From a bacterium (lineage in GTDB: Bacteria; ARS69), in assembly GCA_025774805.1 (NCBI GenBank), contig JALGZR010000005.1, positions 7,503 through 71,502 of the forward strand: a DNA stretch of 64,000 nucleotides, given 5' to 3'. Below the pieces are notes generated by a model that worked only from the letters and a program-made list of their open reading frames with translations, was not told where the DNA came from and made no database searches. The position numbers and the translations under genes were made by a program. This document shows, in pieces, positions 19,923 through 28,655 of the stretch. The number at the start of each line of letters is the position of its first letter. Within the stretch, counting starts at the first letter, position 1.

Positions 19923-20464
19923 CGGTTTTCCTTTCCCGATCGCGGATTCCTCGGGGACGAGATCCCCTCGCCGCCGCTCCCGAAACGTTCCAGCACGGTC
20001 TGAATGATTCCCTGCGTCGATCGACCCGTCGTGATACGGATCCGGGCGACCCGGCCTCCCGACTCCTCCACCGTTCGCCGCCCCACGATGTCCTGCAGCT
20101 CGTAGTCGGCACCCTTGACCAGAATGTCGGGCCGGAGAGCCTCGATCAAGTGACCCGGGGTGTCCTCGGAGAAAAACACGACCCGATCCACCGCCTCGAG
20201 CGCCGCGATCACCTCAGCCCGATCCTCGCCCGGAACCAGCGGCCGTCCCTCTCCCTTCAGGCGGCGGACCGAGGCATCCTCGTTGATCCCGACCACGAGC
20301 GCGTCCCCCATCGAACGGGCCTCCCGCAACAGGTCCACGTGTCCCCGGTGCAGAACGTCGAAGCACCCGTTCGTGAAGACGACCGCGCTCCCGGCCGCTC
20401 TCAGGTCGCGGCGCCAGGCGACCGCCTCCTCCCGGCTCACGATCTTCGGCGAGGGCCCCGTCAC
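19919..20464 (-). CDS. rfaE2: Heptose 1-phosphate adenylyltransferase
   Basis: 181 residues. Transfers AMP to D-glycero-beta-D-manno-heptose 1-phosphate for LPS inner-core heptose. Nucleotidyltransferase motif FTNGCFDVLHRGHVDLL is clear, and the C-terminal TTGRSTQGII fits HldE C-domains. Overlaps rfaE1 by ATGA. In enterobacteria both activities are fused in HldE; here they are separate adjacent genes. Confidence 0.93.
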   Translation of the reverse strand: MTGPSPKIVSREEAVAWRRDLRAAGSAVVFTNGCFDVLHRGHVDLLREARSMGDALVVGINEDASVRRLKGEGRPLVPGEDRAEVIAALEAVDRVVFFSEDTPGHLIEALRPDILVKGADYELQDIVGRRTVEESGGRVARIRITTGRSTQGIIQTVLERFGSGGEGISSPRNPRSGKENR

Positions 20465-21477
20465 CGGCCCGACTCCGGCGGATAGCCCAGCTCGATCGCC
20501 AGGGCGAGCTCCTCGGCCGTGACCGAGGCGGTGCCCACCTCGCCGACGACGACCGCCGCCGCCGCGTTGGAGAGCACCGCCGCCTGCTCCAGCGTCGCGC
20601 CCGCGGCCGCGGCCAGGGTGAGCGTCGCGATCACCGTGTCCCCGGCTCCCGTCACGTCGTAGACCTCGCGGGCCATGACCGGAACGTGGGTCGGCTCCCG
20701 GTCGGGTCGGAAGAGGGACATCCCCTCCGGACCCCGGGTGATCAGAACTCCCATGCAGTCGAGCTCGTGGAGCAGCCGGCGTCCCGCCTCCTCGAGGGTG
20801 GACAGGTCGCGGATCTCCAGACGGGTCGCGCGCGAGGCCTCGTGAACGTTCGGAGTGACCACGGAGACGTGCCGGTATTGGTAGAAGTGGGACTCCTTGG
20901 GATCCACCGCCACGAAGACCCCCTTCTCCCGGGCCGCCGTGCCGAGATGCTCCATGAGCTCGAGATCGACGATGCCCTTCCCGTAGTCGGAGACGACCAC
21001 TCCGTGCACCCGGTCGAGGCGATCGAAGAGCTCGGCGTGGAACCGCTCGCGGACGCTCCCCCGGAGAGGATCCCGCCGCTCGCGGTCGACCCGGACGACC
21101 TGCTGCCGGGAGGCGACGATTCTCGTCTTCAGCGTGGTCGGGCGGTCGGGATCGGGATGGAGACCGTCACTCGGGATTCCCCGCTCGGCGAGGACCCGTC
21201 GGAGATCCTCCGCCCGGCCGTCCTCCCCCACGACGCTGAGGAGTTCCACCCGACCCCCGAGGGTGACGATGTTCCGCGCCACGTTCGCGGCCCCGCCGAG
21301 GCGCAGGGACTCGCTCACGACGTCGACGACCGGGACGGGCGCCTCGGGGGAGATCCGACCCGCCTCACCCCAGACGTACTCGTCGAGCATGACGTCCCCC
21401 ACCACGAGGACGGTTCGCTCTCCGAAGCCGGAGGCGAGGGTGCGGGCCTCGGCGGCGGTGAGGCGGGCTGGACTCAA
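20461..21477 (-). CDS. rfaE1: Heptose 7-phosphate kinase (RfaE1-type, PfkB family)
   Basis: 338 residues. Phosphorylates D-glycero-D-manno-heptose 7-phosphate at C1. GDVMLDEYVWG, LGGAANVARNI and the catalytic DVTGAGDTVIATL are all present and match HldE N-domains. The only reasonable start is TTG at 21477 (TTG AGT CCA); there is no strong Shine-Dalgarno, so the exact start is open. A good promoter lies about 125 bp upstream, making this the first gene of the long minus run. Confidence 0.92.
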   Translation of the reverse strand: MSPARLTAAEARTLASGFGERTVLVVGDVMLDEYVWGEAGRISPEAPVPVVDVVSESLRLGGAANVARNIVTLGGRVELLSVVGEDGRAEDLRRVLAERGIPSDGLHPDPDRPTTLKTRIVASRQQVVRVDRERRDPLRGSVRERFHAELFDRLDRVHGVVVSDYGKGIVDLELMEHLGTAAREKGVFVAVDPKESHFYQYRHVSVVTPNVHEASRATRLEIRDLSTLEEAGRRLLHELDCMGVLITRGPEGMSLFRPDREPTHVPVMAREVYDVTGAGDTVIATLTLAAAAGATLEQAAVLSNAAAAVVVGEVGTASVTAEELALAIELGYPPESGR

Positions 21478-21606
21478 GGGCGTGGCTCCGGAGGCGCCGG
21501 GGATCGCGCGCCGGACGGACTCGGTCGGAAGTCGGAGGGCAAGACAGACAAGGCCGAACGCAGTCGACGGAGGACGGAAAGGCCGGAGGCGCGAAAACGA
21601 CCGGGC

Positions 21607-21635
21607 AAGCTAGCACGCGGCTTCGGGGGTGTCAA
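21607..21635 (-). promoter_or_regulatory. Promoter upstream of rfaE1
   Basis: Perfect TTGACA (21630-21635) with a 17-base spacer to TAGCTT (21607-21612) on the minus strand. Predicted start of transcription near 21600. It would drive rfaE1-rfaE2-sucC-sucD and possibly the genes down to rnc. No other feature was seen in the 242-bp divergent gap. Confidence 0.6.
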
Positions 21636-21719
21636 GCGGACGGCATCAAGAGGGCCTCTCGGAACGTCGATGGCGAAGGGGGGGTTGAACGCGGTACGCT
21701 TCCGCTCCGGAAGGCCCCC

Positions 21720-23510
21720 ATGGATCCCTCCCCGATGGAGACCTCGATGTTCCCGATCCTCCGCCGGGAGTTCCTGGCCGCGTCCCTGTTCGTGATCTTC
21801 ACGATCCTCATCGCCCCCTCCCCGTCCCGGTCCGCCCCCGGCTGCGTCGCCCGTCCCTTCGGGGCCGAGGATCCGGGATCGCTGAGGGCCGCGCTGTGGG
21901 GAGCCGCGAGGGAGGACCGGCTGCGGACCGGACCGGCCGCGGTCCACCCGCGGAGCGCGACCGGCTCGATCCACCTCCTCGTGATTCTCGCCGAGTTCGC
22001 CGACCTCGACCGCCGGATCGACGCGACCCGGTTCGAGGAGCTCCTGTTCGGTGAGGGCTCGAGCATGAAGTCCTACTACCGAGAGGTGTCGGGGGGAGAG
22101 CTCTCCTTGACCGGATACGTGGTCGACTGGGTGACGCTGCCGGAGACGCAATTCCACTATTCCCAGGGAGAGGGGGGGATCGGAGCCTACCCGAACAACG
22201 GACAGAAGATGGCCGAGGACGCCGTCGAGGCCGCCCTCGCGCGCGGTCTCGATCTCGGAGGCTACGACGCGGACGAGGACGACATCGTGGACGCCCTCCT
22301 CATCATTCACTCGGGGCAGGGTTACGAGTGGGCGGGAGATACGCGTCCTCTCTACGCGAACTCCCCCGAGCCGGACCCGAACGCGATCAACTCCCACAAG
22401 TGGGTCACCCGGCGGCAGGAGTTCCGATCGGGGATGCCGCGCGTGGTCGACTACTTCACGTGTCCGGAGCTCCAGCTCGTGAAGCGGATCGCGGGCCACT
22501 CCCCGGCCTGGTCCGACTCGATCGCGACGATCGGGGTCTACTGCCACGAGTTCGGGCACGTGCTCGGCCTCCCCGACCTGTACGACACCCAGACGTTCGA
22601 GAACCGCGTCGGAGTCTGGGGAATCATGGACTACGGATCGTGGAACCGTCTTCCGGACGAGGCGCCCGGCTCGTGGCCGGGGCACTTCACCGGATGGGGG
22701 AAGCTCTACCTCGGATGGGTCGATCCGATCGAGATCGCCCCCATCACGGGGGAGATTCTCGCCCTCGATGTCACTCTGACCTCCGCCTCGACCCGGGGCG
22801 CCCCGCTTCAGCTTCTTGCGAATCCCGACGGGGTCGACTGGTCCTCCACCTCCCCCGGGAGCGGGGAGTTCTTCCTCGCCGAGGTGCGCACCCGGGAGGG
22901 CTACGACGCCGCCTTGCCCGCAGAGGGCGTGCTTCTCTACCACGTCGACGAGTCGAGCGTCTCGAACCGTGCGGGCGAGCATCCGGACGGCGGGGGGCTG
23001 TTGGTCCTCCTCCCCGAGGACGGAGACATCTCGACCAAACCGAACCTCGCCACCGGGGATCCGTGGCCCGGCGTACAGATGACGTTCGGTCCGACGAGCT
23101 CTCCCTCCTCCGACCGCTTCGACGGATCCGCGACGGGGGTCATCCTCGGAGGAACCGAGTCATTCGACGGAAGCGGCGCCCGACTCGAGGTGGTGGTGCC
23201 GAATCTCGAGACCCGGCTCGCTCTCCCCTTCGCCCGACCGAATCCCTTCCGTCCCTCGCTCCACGGACAGGTCGGACTCCTCTTCTCGCTCGATGTCGAG
23301 CCCCCTCCCGGCGTCCGAATGACGATCTACGACGCGGCGGGTCGCCGGGTGCGAACCCTGGAGACGGACTCGGAGCTCGAAGCCGGTGGGCGCGCCGCAA
23401 TCTGGGACGGCCGCGGGGACGGCGGTCGGCCCCTGCCGGCGGGCGTCTACTTCTTCCGCGTCGAGGGGGCACGGAGCAACGGCACGGGCAAGGTCGTTCT
23501 CCTTCGCTGA
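21720..23510 (+). CDS. Secreted M6-family (immune inhibitor A-like) metalloprotease with FlgD/Ig-like C-terminal domain
   Basis: 596 residues. Signal peptide about 1-40 (hydrophobic LAASLFVIFTILIAP then SRSA). Catalytic domain about 80-400 with zinc motif HEFGHVLGLPDLYD (H276, E277, H280) and downstream GIMDYGSW. The C-terminal about 80 residues (MTIYDAAGRRVRTLE, LPAGVYFFRVE) match the FlgD-Ig/T9SS type A-like fold common in FCB and allied phyla, suggesting a sorting signal. Probably degrades extracellular protein. GGAAGG precedes the ATG. Single-gene transcription unit. Confidence 0.93.
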   Translation: MDPSPMETSMFPILRREFLAASLFVIFTILIAPSPSRSAPGCVARPFGAEDPGSLRAALWGAAREDRLRTGPAAVHPRSATGSIHLLVILAEFADLDRRIDATRFEELLFGEGSSMKSYYREVSGGELSLTGYVVDWVTLPETQFHYSQGEGGIGAYPNNGQKMAEDAVEAALARGLDLGGYDADEDDIVDALLIIHSGQGYEWAGDTRPLYANSPEPDPNAINSHKWVTRRQEFRSGMPRVVDYFTCPELQLVKRIAGHSPAWSDSIATIGVYCHEFGHVLGLPDLYDTQTFENRVGVWGIMDYGSWNRLPDEAPGSWPGHFTGWGKLYLGWVDPIEIAPITGEILALDVTLTSASTRGAPLQLLANPDGVDWSSTSPGSGEFFLAEVRTREGYDAALPAEGVLLYHVDESSVSNRAGEHPDGGGLLVLLPEDGDISTKPNLATGDPWPGVQMTFGPTSSPSSDRFDGSATGVILGGTESFDGSGARLEVVVPNLETRLALPFARPNPFRPSLHGQVGLLFSLDVEPPPGVRMTIYDAAGRRVRTLETDSELEAGGRAAIWDGRGDGGRPLPAGVYFFRVEGARSNGTGKVVLLR

Positions 23511-23638
23511 CGCGATCACGGTCCGGCGGAGCGCCCCCGACGGACGTCCTCTTGCCAGGGTGATCCGCCCCGAGTAAGCTCCCAACTCCGCCGTCCGGAC
23601 TTTGACTCACGGAGTCCGAGTCGCCCACCCTCCGGACC

Positions 23639-23679
23639 GCTAGCCCGCTGATCTCCCCAGACTCGTCGCGAGGCTGCGG
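23639..23679 (-). repeat. Dispersed element, copy 3 (left member of an inverted pair)
   Basis: On the minus strand CGCAGCCTCGCGACGAG is identical to copy 2, followed by a diverged TCTGGGGAGATCAGCGGG and CTAGC. It faces copy 4 in opposite orientation. Confidence 0.8.
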
Positions 23680-23784
23680 ATAGTCGTGGCTGGCAAGGAG
23701 ATGGGGTGCTTTGGTCCGAGGCGGGGCCGTCGCTCCGTCGCAGGGCGAAAGCGCCGCAGCGACGAAGCCGGGCGCGACTTCGCC

Positions 23785-23823
23785 GCTGCCGCAGCAGAGC
23801 ATGGTGATAAATGCGGGCTAGGA
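23785..23823 (+). repeat. Dispersed element, copy 4 (right member of the pair)
   Basis: GAGCATGGTGATAAATGCGGGCTAG (23797-23821 region) matches the 3' half of copy 2 with few changes. Its final AG forms part of the AGGAGG Shine-Dalgarno (23820-23825) of the following gene. Confidence 0.7.
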
Positions 23824-23830
23824 GGCTTCC

Positions 23831-24190
23831 ATGACGAATCCGAAGACCCAGGGACCCCCGGCGGCGACGCAGCTCCCGGTCGAGCTGCCGGACGACGTGG
23901 CTCAGGGCACGTACACGAACCTGATGTTCATCACGTATTCCCCATCCGAGTTCATTCTCGATTTCGCGCGAATGCTCCCCGGCACCCGAAAGGGGAAGGT
24001 CTACTCCCGCGTGGTGATGACCCCGCAACATGCCAAGGCCCTGTTCGAGCTCCTGCAGCGAAACGTCGCGACCTACGAGGAGAAGCACGGAGCGATCCGC
24101 CGGCCGGGCCAGGAGGACGATCCGTCCCGCATCGGATTCACGCCGGCCCCCTCCTCGGCGGGTGGAGAGGCCGGGGCCGCGGAGTCGTGA
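23831..24190 (+). CDS. DUF3467 family protein
   Basis: 119 residues. The central part YTNLMFITYSPSEFILDFA followed by VVMTPQHAKALFELL is characteristic of DUF3467, whose function is unknown. The ends are Pro/Ala-rich. AGGAGG five bases before ATG comes partly from dispersed element copy 4. Its TGA overlaps the GTG of the GH57 gene, so the two are coupled. Confidence 0.85.
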   Translation: MTNPKTQGPPAATQLPVELPDDVAQGTYTNLMFITYSPSEFILDFARMLPGTRKGKVYSRVVMTPQHAKALFELLQRNVATYEEKHGAIRRPGQEDDPSRIGFTPAPSSAGGEAGAAES

Positions 24191-25992
24191 GCGACGCCCG
24201 CCCCGCCCGCTGCTTCTCCTTTTTCCTCCACGGTCATCTTCCCTGGGTCCTCCCGCACGGTCGATGGCCGCACGGAGCCGAGTGGCTCTGCGAGGCCACG
24301 ATCGCCACGTACGTTCCTCTTGTGGGAGCGCTTCGCCGCCTGCGCGCGAAGGGGATCCGCGGGGGGATCACGTTGGGAGTGAGCCCCGTGCTCGCCGAGC
24401 AGCTCGCCCACGGGAAGTTCGCCGAGCTCTTCGGGATCTACCTGGAGGATCGCGTCCGCACGATTCTCGCGGAGATCGATCGTTACGAGCGGGAGGGACG
24501 CGCCGACTTCCTCGCCCTCGCGAAGAGGGCGCTCGACGAGTATCGCCAAACGCGCTGCCTCTTCTTCGAGGAGTTGGGAGGGGATCTCCTGGGTGCCCTG
24601 CGTGACCTCGAGTCGTCGGGCACGCTCGAGATCGCGACGTGCGGTGCGACCCACGGGTATCTGCCGCTCTTGGGAAGGGAAGAGTCGATCGCCCTTCAGG
24701 TGGAGCTGGCCCGTCGCGTCCACGAACGGCACTTCGGTCGTTCCCCGCGCGGCATGTGGATTCCGGAGGCGGCATACCGGCCGGCCGGCCCCTGGAGCTC
24801 CCCGGTGGGGGGGAGAAGTGCGGATTCGCGGCCCGGCGTCGAGGAACACCTGATGCGGGCCGGGATCCGTTACTTCCTGGTCGACTCGAGCCTCCTCGAG
24901 GGAGGTCGGGGCGTCGGGTCTTACCCCCAGCTCTTCGGGAAGCTCGGAGACGTGTGCGAGGAGGCCCGACGCGATGCCCCTCCCCTTCCGGAACCGGAGC
25001 GCGCCCGTGACACCCGCCGGTCGTACCGGGTCGCCGGGGGTCCGGACGCCACGCCGGGCGTGTGCTGCTTCGTGCGCGATCCCCGAACGGGGCTCCAGGT
25101 CTGGAGCGGGGACCACGGCTACCCGGGCGATCCCGCGTATCTCGAGTTCCACAAGAAGTCGGACACGGGCGGGCACCGCTACTGGCGCGTGACGGGACCC
25201 GGGGTCGACCTCGGGAACAAGGCGGTCTACGACCCGGACGCCGCGAGCGCGCGGTCGAGTCTGCACGCGGATCACTTCCGGGATCTCGTGGCGGGAGTCC
25301 TCCGGGGGGGGCCCGACGGGTGCATCCTCGCCGCCCCGTTCGATGCCGAGCTCTTCGGACACTGGTGGCGGGAGGGAACATCCTGGCTCGAGGGCGTGCT
25401 CGAGCGGCTGGCCGATCACGACGAGGTGCGTCCGGTCACCTTCGACGAGCACGTGGAGAGCTTCCCGCCCGAGGAGGTCATCCGGCTCCCCGAGGGTTCC
25501 TGGGGAGAGGGAGGAAGGCATTACGTCTGGATGAATCCGAGGGTGGACTGGACGTGGGAGCTCATCTACTCCGCGGAGGACGAGGTCTGGTCCCTGTGGA
25601 GAAAGATCCGAGAGGCGGGAAACGAGCTGGCGCGGCGCGCGGCCGAAGCCGCCGGCCGGCAGCTCCTTCTTCTCTGCGCGTCCGACTGGCAGTTCCTGAT
25701 CACCACGAGAGGCGCCGCGGACTACGCGACCGATCGGGTCCGGCTCCACTCCGACGACCTGGCGGGTCTCACCGACGTGGCTCGGAGAGCATTGCGGGGA
25801 GAGACGATCTCGGACGAGGACCGGGCGTTCCTGGATGCGGTCGAGACGCGGGACGATCTCTTCCCCGAGCTGGCCGACGTGATGGACGTGGCCGTTGGCC
25901 ACGACGACCCGTCACGGTTCGCGGGGGCGCGCGAGCACCTCGGCGAGCCGGGTCTCGGGATTGACCCCGAGCGCCAGTCGCCCGTCGAGTAG
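24187..25992 (+). CDS. GH57 family 1,4-alpha-glucan branching enzyme-like protein
   Basis: 601 residues from GTG at 24187 (overlapping the previous stop as GTGA). GH57 motifs in order: [43 protein letters not shown] (nucleophile Glu), [12 protein letters not shown] (acid/base Asp) and DWQFLI near the end of the DUF1957-like helical domain. This set fits glycogen-branching GH57 enzymes better than amylopullulanases. The last about 27 codons overlap the end of convergent rnd by 81 bp, so one of the two C-termini may be extended. Confidence 0.92.
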   Translation: MSDARPARCFSFFLHGHLPWVLPHGRWPHGAEWLCEATIATYVPLVGALRRLRAKGIRGGITLGVSPVLAEQLAHGKFAELFGIYLEDRVRTILAEIDRYEREGRADFLALAKRALDEYRQTRCLFFEELGGDLLGALRDLESSGTLEIATCGATHGYLPLLGREESIALQVELARRVHERHFGRSPRGMWIPEAAYRPAGPWSSPVGGRSADSRPGVEEHLMRAGIRYFLVDSSLLEGGRGVGSYPQLFGKLGDVCEEARRDAPPLPEPERARDTRRSYRVAGGPDATPGVCCFVRDPRTGLQVWSGDHGYPGDPAYLEFHKKSDTGGHRYWRVTGPGVDLGNKAVYDPDAASARSSLHADHFRDLVAGVLRGGPDGCILAAPFDAELFGHWWREGTSWLEGVLERLADHDEVRPVTFDEHVESFPPEEVIRLPEGSWGEGGRHYVWMNPRVDWTWELIYSAEDEVWSLWRKIREAGNELARRAAEAAGRQLLLLCASDWQFLITTRGAADYATDRVRLHSDDLAGLTDVARRALRGETISDEDRAFLDAVETRDDLFPELADVMDVAVGHDDPSRFAGAREHLGEPGLGIDPERQSPVE

Positions 25993-27105
25993 CTTTCCCA
26001 GATCGTCCCCCACGAGCTCGGCCCGCCACCCCTTGGTGATGGCCGGGGGATCTCCGTCGATCCGGCCGTCCAGGCGCATGGCCGCCATGCGGTCCAGATC
26101 GATCCGGGTCGCCAGCACGTTCCGTCCGACGCCCGTCTCCCGCGCCCGGAGCTGCACGAGGACGTCCATCAGATCGACGAGGCGGGCCCGCGCCGGGTCC
26201 GCGGAGCGAAGCGGAGGGGGCGAGGGCCGCTGCGCGGGAGGGACGCGAAGGCCCACGGCGACGCGCCCGAGGATCTCCTCACCGTCGCGACGGAGGACCC
26301 GCTCGGGGAGGTTACGGATCGCGCCGAGATGTTGAATCTGGCGGGGCCCCCGGCGCGCGACCTCGACCAGAACGTCATCACTCACGACCCGATTGCGGGG
26401 GACGTCGCGACTCGCGGCGACCTCCTCCCGCCAGGCCGCGACCTCCCGCAACACCGCGAGCGCCTTCCCGTCGAGGGACTTCCGCCGGGAGAGGCGGAGG
26501 TAGGCCCGCCTCGGGTCCCGGCGAAACGTCTCCTCCGACTCGTAGAATCGATGCTCCTCCTCGATCCACGCGAGGCGACCCAGCCCCTCGAGAGCCGTGA
26601 CGAGATGTTCTTGAATCTGCAGCAGATGGCGGACATCGTTGAGAGCATACTCGAGCTGGGCGTCGGTGAGCGGGCGCCGCGCCCAGTCGGTCATCGTCTC
26701 TCTCTTCTTCAGCCGAACGCCGAGCTCCTTCGCCAGAAGTCCGGCGTAACTGATGCTGTCTCCGTGTCCGGCAAACGAGGCCGCGATCTGGGTGTCGAAG
26801 ACATTGGCCGCCGGACGGCCCGTCGCGTCGAAGACGATCTGGAGATCCTGCACGCCGGCGTGGAGTACGCTGAGGCACTCCGGATCGGCCACGAGATGCC
26901 AGAGAGGATCGAGTGCGCCCACCTCGAACGGATCGATGGCGGCCACGAGGTCCTCCACGGCCACCTGGACGAGGCAGAGCCGGGGCCAGTAGGTCCGGTC
27001 CTGGATGAACTCCGTGTCCCAGGCGAAGCGACCCGCCCTCCGAATCCTTTCGACGATTCGGAGGAATTCGGCTCGTTCCCGAACGTACAAGGTGCCTCCC
27101 GGCAT
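25912..27105 (-). CDS. rnd: Ribonuclease D-like 3'-5' exoribonuclease
   Basis: About 397 residues. DEDDy exonuclease domain at the N-terminus ([13 protein letters not shown]; later [10 protein letters not shown] with Tyr and Asp), then HRDC-type helical domains about 210-385. It trims tRNA and other stable RNA 3' ends. ATG at 27105 is preferred; an in-frame GTG at 27123 lies inside the palindromic repeat. Its 3' end overlaps the GH57 gene by 81 bp. Confidence 0.92.
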   Translation of the reverse strand: MPGGTLYVRERAEFLRIVERIRRAGRFAWDTEFIQDRTYWPRLCLVQVAVEDLVAAIDPFEVGALDPLWHLVADPECLSVLHAGVQDLQIVFDATGRPAANVFDTQIAASFAGHGDSISYAGLLAKELGVRLKKRETMTDWARRPLTDAQLEYALNDVRHLLQIQEHLVTALEGLGRLAWIEEEHRFYESEETFRRDPRRAYLRLSRRKSLDGKALAVLREVAAWREEVAASRDVPRNRVVSDDVLVEVARRGPRQIQHLGAIRNLPERVLRRDGEEILGRVAVGLRVPPAQRPSPPPLRSADPARARLVDLMDVLVQLRARETGVGRNVLATRIDLDRMAAMRLDGRIDGDPPAITKGWRAELVGDDLGKLLDGRLALGVNPETRLAEVLARPREP

Positions 27106-27110
27106 TTCAG

Positions 27111-27170
27111 CGCTAGCCCGCACGTTTCACCAGCCTCGCCGCGAGCCCGGTGGGAAATGCACGCCAGCGT
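27111..27170. repeat. Dispersed element, paired copies forming a ~60-bp palindrome (copies 5 and 6)
   Basis: Left arm 27112-27139 begins GCTAGCCCGCAC and ends CAGCCTCGC; right arm 27140-27169 begins CGCGAGCCCGG and ends GCACGCCAGC. The arms are two copies in opposite orientation joined head to head, so a transcript would fold into a stem of about 28 bp with a few mismatches. It lies just upstream of rnd and covers its leader. Confidence 0.8.
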
Positions 27171-27638
27171 CGATCGCGACGGATCATACTAACGTGGGAA
27201 TCGGGGGAGGCAAAGTCTGCAAGTCCCGGGAAAAAAAGGGGCACCCACCCGAGGGAAGGTGCCCCGAACCTGCTCGAGAGACGAAGCGGTCGAACGTCAG
27301 CGGCTCCCCCCCGGAAGCTCCTCTCTCACTGACCGTCCGATTCCTCGACGACCTCGAGGGCCGGTCCGTCGAAGCCACGGGAAAGGCTCGATGCACGTCA
27401 TTCGGCTCCGACGAGCGATAAGCTAGAAAGTTCCGTGCCGAATCCAGCCCTCTGCGACGGGAAACGGCACTCGATCACGACGAGCCACATGAACCGGTTG
27501 TCGATAATGGACTTCGCTACAAACCGACAAAACGTTCCGGATTCCCACAAGGACGCGGGTCGAGCCGCGCCCGGTCGAAAGAGGAACGAACAGGGCCCAT
27601 CGATTCCCCACGATGGTTCCCGCCAGGGCCCTTTCGGA
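27171..27638. other. Intergenic region without a recognisable gene (~470 bp)
   Basis: Only small frames of doubtful value occur here. 27420-27560 looks lower in GC than the surroundings. A good intrinsic terminator for minus-strand transcription lies at 27231-27265, some 370 bases beyond the pfkB-like stop. A non-coding RNA or long 3' leader on the minus strand is possible; I do not recognise tmRNA, 6S, SRP or RNase P RNA. Confidence 0.4.
27231..27265 (-). terminator. Rho-independent terminator (minus strand)
   Basis: GGGGCACC (27238-27245) and GGTGCCCC (27258-27265) form an 8-bp stem. On the minus strand it is followed directly by seven T (A-run 27231-27237). This is the clearest intrinsic terminator in the window. 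It would end the obgE-HEAT-dprA-acyltransferase-kinase transcript or a separate small RNA. Confidence 0.8.
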
Positions 27639-28622
27639 TCAGACGGAGGTCGGCCCCGGCGGCGAATCCGGCGGCTCGCCGGGAGGTGAGAGGCGAGGGT
27701 GACGGGCGAGCGCGCGATCCCGAACCCCCCGCAGCCGGCGCAGCGCCCGGAGACCCGCGAGCGCGCACACTTCGGAGGCGACCCAGGCGCCCAGGTGAGC
27801 GGCCTCGGAGCCGGTCATCCCCAGCACCCGGCCCGCGCAGACTCCGGAGAGGAAGGAGTCCCCGCATCCCGTCGGGTCGACGGCGTCGCGGCAGGGAACC
27901 GCCGGGATCTCCTCGCTGCGCACCGTCCCCCCGCCCCGGTAGTAGCGGACCGCTCCCTGTTCCCCCCGCGTGACGAGGACCTCCCGCGCTCCGGCCGTGA
28001 GAAGCCTCGCGGCCGCGGCGGAGACGTCGCCGGGCCGTCCGCCGAAGTGCTCGACCTCTTCCTCGTTTCCGCGGACCACGTCGAAGAGCGCCGTCCACTC
28101 CGGCGCGTCCGGAACGCCGCGCGGCCGCCGCGGGGACCCGAGCGTCCGCGCGAGCGCCTGGATGTCGAGCAGGAACAGCGCCGACGAGCTCCGTCGGAGC
28201 GCGGTCAGGGTCGCCCGTTCGAGGTCCCGCCCGGAGATCATGTTCACCAGGACCGCGCGACCCTCGGCGGCTCCCGACAAATCCGCGGGCGTGAGCGGGG
28301 CGACGCGCATCTCGACCTCCTCCCGTCGGTCTCCGGGGCCGGAGTAGTCGAGAACGGAGAGATTCGTTCCCCCCGGGTCCGGGATCAGGGCGTCGGTCTC
28401 GACGTCGGGGAAGGCGGAGATCAGCTCGACGGCCTCGCTCCGGTGCGCGGATCCCAGCCTTCCGTGCGGCCGGACCCGGATGCCCGTCCCCTCGAGCACG
28501 GCGGCGAGCGACAGGACATTGTAGAGGATCCCGCCCAGGCTCTCGTGCCGGGCTCCGTCGGGAGCGATGATGACGTCGTGGTTCACCGTGCCGACGATCG
28601 AGACGAAGTCCCTAGTCCGCAT
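27639..28622 (-). CDS. PfkB-family carbohydrate/nucleoside kinase
   Basis: 327 residues. Ribokinase-like fold: SIVGTVNHDVI start, SLGGILYNV substrate loop, GNEEEVEHF, LVTRGEQGAV and catalytic DPTGCGDSFLSG (GCGD in place of the usual GAGD). The sugar specificity cannot be read. A Pro-rich tail of about 20 residues follows. The ATG lies within dispersed element copy 8 and overlaps the preceding stop by 11 bases. Confidence 0.88.
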   Translation of the reverse strand: MRTRDFVSIVGTVNHDVIIAPDGARHESLGGILYNVLSLAAVLEGTGIRVRPHGRLGSAHRSEAVELISAFPDVETDALIPDPGGTNLSVLDYSGPGDRREEVEMRVAPLTPADLSGAAEGRAVLVNMISGRDLERATLTALRRSSSALFLLDIQALARTLGSPRRPRGVPDAPEWTALFDVVRGNEEEVEHFGGRPGDVSAAAARLLTAGAREVLVTRGEQGAVRYYRGGGTVRSEEIPAVPCRDAVDPTGCGDSFLSGVCAGRVLGMTGSEAAHLGAWVASEVCALAGLRALRRLRGVRDRALARHPRLSPPGEPPDSPPGPTSV

Positions 28623-28655
28623 TTCTCACCCGGCTCGTCGCGAGGCCGCCGCGCC
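28611..28655 (-). repeat. Dispersed element, copy 8
   Basis: On the minus strand GGCCTCGCGACGAGCC, then GGGTGAGAAATGCGG and ACTAG. In frame it encodes the tail GLATSRVRNAD-stop of the acyltransferase, while its ATG serves as start codon of the PfkB kinase. It thus holds both the stop of one gene and the start of the next. Confidence 0.85.

Larger units (their letters stand above)
23639..23823. repeat. MITE-like or REP-like composite of ~185 bp
   Basis: Two copies of the dispersed element in inverted orientation (23639-23679 and 23785-23823) bracket about 105 bp that can itself fold: GTCGCT and AGCGAC flank a GGCG-AAAG-CGCC hairpin around 23735-23770. It fills the gap between the M6 protease and the DUF3467 gene. 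Terminal inverted repeats around a non-coding core are typical of MITEs, but no target-site duplication can be assigned. Confidence 0.5.

Noticed and set aside
27184-27396. Minus-strand 70-codon frame in the 27-kb intergenic region
   Set aside because: It runs through the terminator stem and has no Shine-Dalgarno or recognisable motif.
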